A program made the translations under genes and the position numbers. From CAZUYC01 sp964624475 (lineage in GTDB: Bacteria > Myxococcota_A > UBA9160 > SMWR01): DNA of 64,000 bases. This document shows positions 1-6,852 of this stretch, piece after piece. The notes beneath the pieces were generated by a model, which was not told where the DNA came from, made no database searches, and saw only the letters and a list, made by a program, of their open reading frames with translations. The first letter of the stretch is position 1. Every line of letters begins with the position of its first letter. The stretch spans positions 1-64,000 of the forward strand of contig CAZUYC010000132.1 in assembly GCA_964624475.1 (NCBI GenBank). Reading direction: 5' to 3'.

Positions 1-57
1 GGGCTCCGCTCGCCTGCGGCTCGCTGCGCGGCCGCTTCGCGGCCGCTTTTGCGGCCT
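1..57 (-). repeat. Dispersed GC-rich palindromic repeat, copy 1
   Basis: Read on the minus strand it has the family layout: CAAGGCCGC, a GCGGCCGC-type palindrome, then GCGCAGCGAGCCGCAGG and CGAGCGGAG. This copy has an extended palindrome (GCGGCC repeated). It is cut by the window edge, and copy 2 follows 13 bases later in the same orientation. Confidence 0.75.
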
Positions 58-70
58 TGACGGTTTCAAC

Positions 71-119
71 GGGGCTCCGCTCGCCTGCGGCTCGCTGCGC
101 GGCCGCTTCGCGGCCTTGC
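71..119 (-). repeat. Dispersed GC-rich palindromic repeat, copy 2
   Basis: Nearly identical to copy 1 and in the same orientation. It lies in non-coding DNA about 40 bases upstream of the lptE start. The stretch 1-158 holds only these two copies and no supportable gene. Confidence 0.8.
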
Positions 120-158
120 ACGGCGGCCGGCCGATGATTCCCTGCTATACCTGCGCGC

Positions 159-692
159 GTGCCGCGCCGGCGCCGCGTGGGATGGCTCGCCCTGCTCGTC
201 GTCGCACACGGCTGCGGCTACGCGATCGTGCGCACCGGAGGCTCGCTCGGCGACGTGCGCTCCGTCTCGATCGAGACGCCGCGCAACGACTCGTGGGAGG
301 CGGGCGCGGAGTACGTCGTCGCCGATGCGTTGAGACGCGAGTTCCTGCGCCGGAAGGCTGTGCGCCTCGTCGACGACCCGTCGAACGCCGACCTCGTGGT
401 TCGCGGTCGGGTGAGCCGCATCGACACGCGCACCGCCAGCGTCGACTCCCTGGTCCTCGCGCTCGAGTACGAGATCAGCCTCGAGCTCGAGATCGAGGCG
501 CGCCGCAACGGCGGAGCCGCGGTTCCGATCGACCTCGACGCCCTGCGCGAGACCGAGCGCTACCTCGCGAGCTCCGACGCCGAGGTGATGCGCAAGAACC
601 GCCAGGAAGCACTGCGCCAGCTCGCGAGCGTGCTCGCCGGGCGCATCTACCTCGCGCTCCAGGAGACGCTGGAGCCCGCGGGTCCGGGATGA
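159..692 (+). CDS. lptE: LptE-like LPS-assembly lipoprotein
   Basis: A 177-residue protein. LptE is the outer-membrane lipoprotein plug of the LptD channel that places LPS in the outer leaflet. A short basic N-terminus and hydrophobic stretch lead to a lipobox-like HGCGY at residues 18-22; CGY right after the lipidation site is typical of LptE. The rest alternates strands and helices, with a long amphipathic C-terminal helix, as in the family. The start is GTG at 159. The stop overlaps the holA start as ATGA; in many Gram-negatives lptE also directly precedes holA, which supports the call. The lipobox is imperfect (His at -2), so the assignment rests on context plus the CGY motif. Confidence 0.72.
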   Translation: MPRRRRVGWLALLVVAHGCGYAIVRTGGSLGDVRSVSIETPRNDSWEAGAEYVVADALRREFLRRKAVRLVDDPSNADLVVRGRVSRIDTRTASVDSLVLALEYEISLELEIEARRNGGAAVPIDLDALRETERYLASSDAEVMRKNRQEALRQLASVLAGRIYLALQETLEPAGPG

Positions 693-1657
693 CGCTCGAC
701 GAGCTGCGCGAGCACCTGGCGCGCGGCGTCCTGCGCCCCGCCTACCTCGTGATCGGCAGCGAAGCGCTCCTGCGCGACGACGCCGTTGCGGCGCTGCGCC
801 ATGCGGTGCTGGGCGAGGGACCGGCGGACTTCGACCTCGACCGGCTCGACGGCGAGCGTCTGGCGCCGGTCGAGCTCGTCGACGCCGTGCGCTCGCTCCC
901 CGTGATGGCTCCCCGTCGTCTCGTGATCCTGCGCGATCCGGAGGGTCGGTCCGGCCGCGGCCTCGGCGATGCGCTCGCCGAGATCGTCGCGGGGCTGGAC
1001 CCCGCCTCGCCCTCGGTGCTCGTCGTGGTCGCGGAGAAGGCGGACGGTCGCGCGCGCTGGTTCAAGGCGTTCGACCCGGAGGCCGTGGTCCGCTGCGACC
1101 CGCCTCGCACGCAGCGCGAAGTCCTCGCCTTCGCGCGCGAAGAGGCGCGTCGCCAGGGCGTCGCGCTGGACGCCGGCGCGCTCGAGCTGCTCGCGGAGCG
1201 CGTCGGACCCCAGCTCCTGCTGCTGCGTCGCGAGATCGAGAAGGCGGCGCTGCTCGCCGCCCCCGGGTCCGAGATCGGCCGCGACGAGATCGCGGCGGCG
1301 ACGCCGAACCTGGCCGAGGCGCCGATCTGGGACCTCACGGACGCGATCGGCGAGGGACGCGCGGGGGAGGCGCTGCGGTTGCTCGCGCAGCTGCTCGCGG
1401 GAGGCGCGGCGCCACCCGTTCTCCTCGGTGCGCTCGCCAGCCATTTCCGCCGTCTGCTCCGCCTGCGTTCGGGGGGCAGAGTCCAGGCTCCCGCCTTCGT
1501 GCTGCGCAAGCTCGACCGTCAGGCGCAGCGCTACGCACCCCGCCGCCTGGCGGCGTGCCTGCGGGCGATCCACGAGACGGACCTCGCCTTGAAAGGCGCC
1601 GGCCCGCTGCGCCCCGATCTCGCGCTCGAGCGCCTGGTGATGGGCCTCGCGGGCTGA
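689..1657 (+). CDS. holA: DNA polymerase III delta subunit (clamp loader)
   Basis: A 322-residue protein, the usual HolA length (about 340). The delta subunit opens the beta sliding clamp within the clamp-loader complex. Visible family features are the N-terminal YLVIGSEALLRDDAV segment, an RRLVILRDPEG strand-turn, the helical middle domain, and a C-terminal collar with LLGALASHFRRLLRLR, IHETDLALKG and a closing LERLVMGL. The ATG at 689 overlaps the lptE stop by four bases, so the two are probably translationally coupled. It ends 170 bases from the convergent rpsT stop. Confidence 0.9.
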   Translation: MTLDELREHLARGVLRPAYLVIGSEALLRDDAVAALRHAVLGEGPADFDLDRLDGERLAPVELVDAVRSLPVMAPRRLVILRDPEGRSGRGLGDALAEIVAGLDPASPSVLVVVAEKADGRARWFKAFDPEAVVRCDPPRTQREVLAFAREEARRQGVALDAGALELLAERVGPQLLLLRREIEKAALLAAPGSEIGRDEIAAATPNLAEAPIWDLTDAIGEGRAGEALRLLAQLLAGGAAPPVLLGALASHFRRLLRLRSGGRVQAPAFVLRKLDRQAQRYAPRRLAACLRAIHETDLALKGAGPLRPDLALERLVMGLAG

Positions 1658-1764
1658 GGAGCGACCCAAGCCGCGAGCCGAGCTGCATGCGCGCGGAGAG
1701 CGGGCCCTCGGCCGGATGAAGGCCCGCCCCCGCAATCCCCGGCCCCCGTGCCGCGGCTCGGGCT

Positions 1765-1810
1765 GCAAGCGCGCGAAGCGCGCGCGCAGCGAGCCGAAGG
1801 CGAGCGGAGG
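1765..1810 (+). repeat. Dispersed GC-rich palindromic repeat, copy 3
   Basis: GCAAGCGCGC, a GAA turn, then GCGCGC and GCGCAGCGAGCCG..GGCGAGCGGAGG. The palindrome arms differ from the other copies (GCGCGC instead of GCCGC) but remain complementary, so the stem is conserved while its sequence changes. It lies between the convergent holA and rpsT genes and could act as a transcript-end hairpin. Nothing else is visible in 1658-1827. Confidence 0.7.
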
Positions 1811-1827
1811 AAATGCGCGAGCTGAAC

Positions 1828-2085
1828 CTAGCTTTTCGCGGCCCGGGCGAGGCGCGCGACCTGCCGGCTCGCGCGCTGCTTCGGGATCACGCCCTTGCTC
1901 GCGGCCTTGCGCAGGATCCCCTCGGCCCGGCGCAGCGACAGGGTGGCCTCCTCGCGGTTGCCCGTCGCCACGGCCTCCCGCACCGCCTTGACGGCGCTGC
2001 GCATGCGGCTGCGCAGCTGCCGGTTTCGGTCGCGGCGGCGGAGGGCCTGGCGCGCGCGCTTCACGGCCGACTTGTGGGTCGCCAC
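1828..2085 (-). CDS. rpsT: 30S ribosomal protein S20
   Basis: An 85-residue basic, all-helical protein. S20 binds 16S rRNA early in 30S assembly. The N-terminus ATHKSAVKRARQALRRR and the C-terminal KGVIPKQRASRQVARLARA are hallmark S20 sequence, and the length is typical. The start is GTG (2085), chosen because the family begins at MA.HKSA and a GGAGG lies nine bases upstream. It is monocistronic and convergent with holA. A sigma70-like promoter is visible just upstream. Confidence 0.95.
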   Translation of the reverse strand: MATHKSAVKRARQALRRRDRNRQLRSRMRSAVKAVREAVATGNREEATLSLRRAEGILRKAASKGVIPKQRASRQVARLARAAKS

Positions 2086-2112
2086 GGGGAGTCCTCCACT
2101 CGAGGGAGGCGG

Positions 2113-2141
2113 AGCATAGAGCGGGCCTCCCGGTGTGTCGA
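2113..2141 (-). promoter_or_regulatory. Predicted rpsT promoter
   Basis: On the minus strand TCGACA (-35, 5 of 6 matches to consensus) and TATGCT (-10, 4 of 6) are separated by exactly 17 bases, 28 bases upstream of the rpsT GTG. Inferred by eye only. Confidence 0.5.
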
Positions 2142-2269
2142 CCGGGCCCGCGCCTTCCGCACCCCGCCGGGGTTCAGGGGTCTTCGACCGGCGCCGATAC
2201 GCGAGGCGAGGCCGAACCATGGCGGGCCGCGCGGAACGCGGCCTTCGTGTCTCCCGGCGGAGGCCCGAG

Positions 2270-4270
2270 ATGGATCGAAGCCAGCGAGGCGGAGCCGAGC
2301 GGAGCGCCGGCCCCCGCGAGCAAGGCCGCGGAGCGGCCGCGCAGCGAGGCGGAGCCGAGCGGAGCGCCGGAGGGCCGGCTCCTCGCCGCCCGTCCGCCCG
2401 CGAGGCACCGCTGTGCCCCAGGCCCGGCGCACGCCGCCGCCGGGGCGCTCTCGGGGCGATCCTCCTCGCGCTGCTCGGAGCTCCGGCGGCAGCCGCCGAG
2501 GCGACCGGGATCGACGCAGCGAGCGCCGATTCCACGGCGGCGGGCGGCGACGTGATCGAGCGCGCCTGGCGCAGCCCGGCCGACTCGCTCGCAGCCCGCG
2601 TCGAGCGCACCCGCCGGGCCTCGCTCGAGGCGGGTGTCTGGAGCCTCGACCCGGCCGCGAGGATGCTCCTGCGATCGCGGGCCCACCCCGTCGAGGGCGC
2701 CGAGGCGGCGGTCCGCCTCGCCCCCGACCTTCCCGCCGCGCGCATGGCCCTCGCCCACGCCCTGTGGATGCGCGGCGATTCGCCGCTCGCCGCGCTCCGC
2801 GAGGCGCTCGGCGCCCTCGCCGCGCTCCCGCGGCACCTCGAGGCGGGGCTCTGGATCGCAGGCTCCGGCCTCGCGATCCTCGCCGCCGGCCTCGTGGCAG
2901 GGGGCCTGGTCTGCGCCGTCTGGCTGGGCGCGCTCGCCGCTCCGCACGCGGCGCACGACCTCGGGGACGCGCTCGGCGGCGACCCCCCCGCGTTCGCCCG
3001 CATGGCCCTCGTGGCGGCCCTCGTGTGCGCGCCCGCGCTGCTGGGCGGGGGCCTGCTCGGCCTCGCTCTCGGGATCCTGGCGCTCGGCGCCCTCTACGCC
3101 GACGCGCGCGAGCGGATGGCGGTGGCCGGCGCGGCCGCGGCGGTGTGGATCGGGGCCTTCCCCGTCGCGGCCCTCGCGGGGCGCGGCCTCGAGGCCCTGG
3201 CGCGCGACCCGGTCGCCCGCGCAGCCCTCTCGGTGGATCACGGCAGCGCCAGCGCCGTCGACCTCGCCGTGCTGCGCGAGGGCGCGGCGGTCTCCGATCG
3301 CCTCGCCGCTCGCTCGCTCGCGCGGCTCGCCCGGCGCAGCGAACGCCTCGGCGAGGCCGACGCCGGCTATCAGGATCTGCTCCGCGAGCCGGAGGCCGAC
3401 GCGGCCCTCGCGAACGATGCCGCGAACGTTCGGCTGCGGCTCGGCCACGTCGCCGCCGCGCTCGATCTCTACCAGCGCTCGCTCGCGGCGAAGCCCTCGG
3501 CGGCGGTGCTCTTCAACCTGTCCCAGGCCCACGCCCGCGCCTTCGAGGTCGAGACGATGACGCGCGCGCTCGGGCGCGCACAGGCGCTCGATGGCGATCT
3601 GCTGGCCGAGCTGACGCGGGTGCAGGGTGCGGCGGATTCTCGCGACTTCGTCGTCGACCTGCCGCTTCCCGCGCGGGGAATCTGGGAGCGCCTCGCGCGC
3701 GCAGGCGACGGCAGCGCCTTCGCTGCCGAGGCGCGGCAGCCGTTCGCGCCGGGGCGCCTCGGGCGCGAGCCGGGGCTCGCCCTCGCGAGCCTCGCGGCCC
3801 CGGTGATGCTCGGCTCGCTCGCCGGTCGCCGGCTGCGCCGCTCGCGCTGGTGCGCCCGCTGCGGACGGCGAACCTGCCCGCGCTGCGACGGAGCGAGGGT
3901 CGACGCGGAGGTGTGCGAGGGCTGCCACCGGCTCTTCTACCAGCCCGAGCAGACGCAGCGCGAGCTGCGCGTCGCTCGCGTCGCGGCGCTCGAGGAGCGC
4001 CGCCGCCGCCTCGACCGCGCCGCGCTGATCGCCGCGCTCGCGGTCCCGGGCGCGGCCGGGCTCGTCGCAGGGCGTCCGCTGGGCGCGCTCCTGGCCTGCG
4101 TGCTCTTCGCGATCTCCGCCGCCGCGGTGGCGTGGCGGGGCGGGGTGGTGCCGGACCCCGGGGTCGCCGGAGCGGCCGGACCGGCGGCCTTCCTCGCGCT
4201 CGCGGCCCTCGCCGCGTTCGCCTACGCCGCGCTCGTGACCGGGTCGCTGGCGGCGCGGAGGAAGGCCTAG
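2270..4270 (+). CDS. Membrane TPR-like protein with zinc ribbon, function unknown
   Basis: A 666-residue protein. A hydrophobic signal-like segment ends in APAAAAEA at about residues 57-77. Helix-rich TPR-like repeats lie at about 100-185 and 370-450, with several membrane helices at about 190-310. From about residue 528 there are three CxxC pairs (CARC, CPRC, CEGC) of a zinc ribbon, followed by a charged helix and a final block of membrane segments. ATG 2270 is chosen because GGAGG sits six bases upstream; ATG 2219 is also possible. Two repeat copies (2282-2310, 2318-2370) are translated ahead of the signal segment, giving an unusual 55-residue Arg/Ala-rich leader. The stop is two bases before the DUF4388 gene, suggesting one operon. 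No enzymatic motif recognised. Confidence 0.6.
   Translation: MDRSQRGGAERSAGPREQGRGAAAQRGGAERSAGGPAPRRPSAREAPLCPRPGARRRRGALGAILLALLGAPAAAAEATGIDAASADSTAAGGDVIERAWRSPADSLAARVERTRRASLEAGVWSLDPAARMLLRSRAHPVEGAEAAVRLAPDLPAARMALAHALWMRGDSPLAALREALGALAALPRHLEAGLWIAGSGLAILAAGLVAGGLVCAVWLGALAAPHAAHDLGDALGGDPPAFARMALVAALVCAPALLGGGLLGLALGILALGALYADARERMAVAGAAAAVWIGAFPVAALAGRGLEALARDPVARAALSVDHGSASAVDLAVLREGAAVSDRLAARSLARLARRSERLGEADAGYQDLLREPEADAALANDAANVRLRLGHVAAALDLYQRSLAAKPSAAVLFNLSQAHARAFEVETMTRALGRAQALDGDLLAELTRVQGAADSRDFVVDLPLPARGIWERLARAGDGSAFAAEARQPFAPGRLGREPGLALASLAAPVMLGSLAGRRLRRSRWCARCGRRTCPRCDGARVDAEVCEGCHRLFYQPEQTQRELRVARVAALEERRRRLDRAALIAALAVPGAAGLVAGRPLGALLACVLFAISAAAVAWRGGVVPDPGVAGAAGPAAFLALAALAAFAYAALVTGSLAARRKA
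2282..2310 (+). repeat. Dispersed GC-rich repeat, copy 4 (3' half only)
   Basis: Only the CAGCGAGGCGGAGCCGAGCGG part is present, without the palindrome. It lies in frame within the leader of the TPR/zinc-ribbon protein and reads QRGGAERSAG. Confidence 0.65.
2318..2370 (+). repeat. Dispersed GC-rich palindromic repeat, copy 5
   Basis: Full copy: GAGCAAGGCCGC, GGA turn, GCGGCCGC, then CAGCGAGGCGGAGCCGAGCGG. It is translated as EQGRGAAAQRGGAERSAG, in the same reading frame as the copies in lnt, lpxI and the 33.4-kb GT2. Confidence 0.75.
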
Positions 4271-4272
4271 CC

Positions 4273-5355
4273 GTGTCGGTCGCGCTGCGCGGAAACCTCG
4301 AGGACTTCGGCATCGCCGACGTCTTCCAGCTGATCGGCCAGCAGCGCAAGACCGGGATCCTGGAGCTGGGCGGGGAGGGCGGGCGCGTGGAGCTCCGCTT
4401 CGACCGCGGATCCGTGGTCTCGGCGGCGCCGTTGCGCGCGGAGCCCCACGCTGCGCTGGGCGAGATGCTCGTGCGCTGCGGCCTGCTCGAGGCGGAGCAG
4501 CTCGCCGAGCTCCGGCGCGAGAGCGAGGCGGCGGCGCAGAGCGTCCCCGCGCTCGCGATCGAGCGCGCCTGGATCGATGCGGAGCAGCTCCAGGAGATCG
4601 AGGACCTCCTCACCCGCGAGACCTTCTTCGCGATCCTGCGCTGGCGCAGCGGCGCCTTCGACTTCCGCGCCGAGCCCGTCCCGCACGCGCGACCGGCCGA
4701 GTCGCTCCACGGCGCCGAGCAGATCCTGATGGACGGTCTGCGCATGCTGGACGAGTGGCAGAGCTTCGCCCATGCCGTTCCCTCGGAGGAGCTGGTCTTC
4801 GAGCCGGCGGGTGACCTCGCCGCCTGGCGGGCCGGCGCGGGCCCGAGCCCGGTGCCGGCGGAGGCCGTGGAGAGGGTCTTCTCCCTGCTCGACGGCCGCT
4901 CCGACGTGCGCCGGGTGATCGACCGCTCCAGGCTCGGGACCTTCGATGCCGTCCGCGCGCTCGCGGAGCTCAGGCGGGCGGGGCTCGTCGCGCTCTCCGC
5001 GACGCTGCGCGGCGCCCGACGCGAGCCGGCTGCGACCGCGCGGCCGGGTCGAGGCGCGGCACGCGCCGCGGCGGCGACCGCCGCGCCGCTCCTGCTCCTG
5101 CTCTTCGTGGCGGGCGCGGCGCTCCTCGGGCGGGTCGCCCCCGCGACGCCGCCCGGGTTCCCGATCGTTCGCAGTCGGCTTGCCGAAGCGCGGGCGGCGC
5201 ACGCGACTCGCGGCGTCTGGCACGGGCTCGAGTCCGCGAACTTCGAAACCGGCGCGTGGCCGCGCTCGCTCGACGCGATGGCGGCGCCGGCAGGCCGTCT
5301 CTACTATTACGCGCTACGCAGCGAGGGCGCCATCCTCCTGGTGCCGGAGCGCTGA
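4273..5355 (+). CDS. DUF4388 (PATAN-type) protein with one membrane helix
   Basis: A 360-residue protein. Residues 1-110 match the DUF4388 pattern: GNLEDFGIADVFQLIGQQ, KTGILEL, LRFDRGSVVSA, LGEMLVRCGLL. This domain occurs in deltaproteobacterial signalling and gliding-associated proteins and probably mediates protein interaction. A winged-helix-like segment (VERVFSLLDGRSDVRRVIDRS) follows at about 195-245, then an Ala/Arg linker, a hydrophobic helix at about 270-287, and a short C-terminal domain ending LYYYALRSEGAILLVPER that resembles a secreted pilin-like tail. The start is GTG two bases after the preceding stop. A regulatory or scaffold role is inference. Confidence 0.75.
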   Translation: MSVALRGNLEDFGIADVFQLIGQQRKTGILELGGEGGRVELRFDRGSVVSAAPLRAEPHAALGEMLVRCGLLEAEQLAELRRESEAAAQSVPALAIERAWIDAEQLQEIEDLLTRETFFAILRWRSGAFDFRAEPVPHARPAESLHGAEQILMDGLRMLDEWQSFAHAVPSEELVFEPAGDLAAWRAGAGPSPVPAEAVERVFSLLDGRSDVRRVIDRSRLGTFDAVRALAELRRAGLVALSATLRGARREPAATARPGRGAARAAAATAAPLLLLLFVAGAALLGRVAPATPPGFPIVRSRLAEARAAHATRGVWHGLESANFETGAWPRSLDAMAAPAGRLYYYALRSEGAILLVPER

Positions 5356-5425
5356 GGCAGGCGGGGACCCTCTGGCCCGGAATCGAGCCACTACCCGGCA
5401 GACCCTGATCTTCGACGACAACGAG

Positions 5426-6403
5426 ATGGCGTCCGTCCTCTACGGCGAGGGCGATCGCACGCTGCGGATCCTCGAGGAGGAGCTCGGGATCGACGCGCAC
5501 GCGCGCGGCAACGAGGTGCGTCTGGTGGGCGCGCCGGTCGACGTCGCGGCCGCGCGCAAGGTGCTCGAGGAGCTCTACGCGGCGCTGCGCGCCGGCAGCC
5601 CCGTGCACCCCCGCGACGTCCGGACCGCGGTCCGCATGGTGACGCAGGGGCCCGAGGTCGACCTGCAGCAGGTCTACGAGGACGTGCTCGCGAGCGTCGG
5701 CGTGCGCCGGAAGATCGCCGCCAAGAACCTGCCCCAGCGCCACTACATCGAGCTGATCCGCAACCACGACATCGTGATGGCGATCGGCCCCGCCGGTACG
5801 GGCAAGACCTATCTCGCGATGGCGATGGCGATCGCGGCGCTGAACCGGCACGAGGTGTCCCGCGTGGTGCTCACCCGACCCGCGGTCGAGGCGGGCGAGC
5901 GGCTCGGCTTCCTGCCCGGCTCGATGGCCGAGAAGGTGAACCCCTACCTGCGGCCGCTCTACGACGCGCTCAACGACATGGTGCCGCTCGAGAAGGTGGG
6001 GCGCCTGCTCGAGCGCGGCGTGATCGAGGTCGCGCCGCTCGCCTTCATGCGCGGTCGTACCCTGAACGACTCGTTCGTGATCCTCGACGAGGCCCAGAAC
6101 ACGACCAACGAGCAGATGAAGATGTTCCTGACCCGCCTGGGCTTCGACTCGAAGGCGGTCGTGACCGGAGACGTGACGCAGATCGACCTCCCGACCGACA
6201 AGCGCAGCGGACTCGTCGAGGTGATGGAGATCCTGCGCGGCGTCGAGGGGATCGGCTTCATGCGCTTCACGCAGGCCGACATCGTGCGCCACCCGCTGGT
6301 GCAGTCGATCATCCGCGCCTACGAGAGCTTCGAGTCGACGCGCCGGGACGCTGCGCGCCCGCGCGACGAGGTCCCCGAGCCGGAGCCGGGCGCCGGCGAA
6401 TGA
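5426..6403 (+). CDS. phoH: PhoH-family P-loop ATPase
   Basis: About 325 residues from ATG 5426. PhoH proteins are RNA-metabolism-linked ATPases commonly next to ybeY, as here. Walker A is GPAGTGKT (about residue 122) and Walker B is FVILDEAQN (about 217), with the family signatures VVLTRPAVEAGE, LGFLPGS and VVTGDVTQIDLP. The start is uncertain: the same frame upstream reads TRQTLIFDDNE, which looks like the usual PhoH N-terminus. No ATG, GTG or TTG precedes it in that intergenic frame, only CTG at 5372 after a GGCGGGG. ATG 5426 has no clear ribosome site. The stop overlaps ybeY as ATGA. Confidence 0.88.
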   Translation: MASVLYGEGDRTLRILEEELGIDAHARGNEVRLVGAPVDVAAARKVLEELYAALRAGSPVHPRDVRTAVRMVTQGPEVDLQQVYEDVLASVGVRRKIAAKNLPQRHYIELIRNHDIVMAIGPAGTGKTYLAMAMAIAALNRHEVSRVVLTRPAVEAGERLGFLPGSMAEKVNPYLRPLYDALNDMVPLEKVGRLLERGVIEVAPLAFMRGRTLNDSFVILDEAQNTTNEQMKMFLTRLGFDSKAVVTGDVTQIDLPTDKRSGLVEVMEILRGVEGIGFMRFTQADIVRHPLVQSIIRAYESFESTRRDAARPRDEVPEPEPGAGE

Positions 6404-6852
6404 CGGTGCGGCTCTCGGGCCCGGCCCGCCGGCGCGGCCTGCCCGTCGTCGACCGGAGGCTCTTGCGCGCGCGAGCCCGCCGCGTCCTGCGCGAGATCGA
6501 GCGCGCGAGCTCGGAGCTCTCGATCGCGCTCGTGGACGACGCCGGCATCCGGGCCTTGAACACGGCCTGGCGCGGGCGCGACCGCCCGACGGACGTGCTG
6601 GCGTTCGCGCTCGAGGAGGGCCCGCACGCCGAGCGCCGGGGTCCGCTCCTCGGCGACGTCGTGATCGGCGTCGAGACCGCCGCCCGGCAGGCGCGAGCGC
6701 GCCGCCGGAGCCTCGACGACGAGGTGGCTCGCCTCCTGGTCCACGGCGCCCTGCACCTGATCGGCCACGACCACGTGCGCCCGAGCCAGGCGCGGCGCAT
6801 GCGCGCCGAGGAGCGCCGCATCCTGCGCGCCCTGCGGAACCCCGGTGGCTGA
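6400..6852 (+). CDS. ybeY: YbeY endoribonuclease / rRNA maturation factor
   Basis: A 150-residue protein of normal family length. YbeY is a zinc metallo-endoribonuclease used in 16S rRNA 3' maturation and ribosome quality control. The zinc-binding motif HGALHLIGHDH (about residues 115-125) has all three histidines in place, and NTAWRGRDRPTDVLAF is the other conserved block. It overlaps phoH by ATGA upstream and the lnt GTG by eight bases downstream. The phoH-ybeY-lnt order is common in Gram-negatives and supports all three calls. Confidence 0.95.
   Translation: MTVRLSGPARRRGLPVVDRRLLRARARRVLREIERASSELSIALVDDAGIRALNTAWRGRDRPTDVLAFALEEGPHAERRGPLLGDVVIGVETAARQARARRRSLDDEVARLLVHGALHLIGHDHVRPSQARRMRAEERRILRALRNPGG

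Noticed and set aside
116..688. Upstream extension of the holA frame
   Set aside because: Its translation is Arg-rich noise overlapping lptE; HolA begins at ATG 689.
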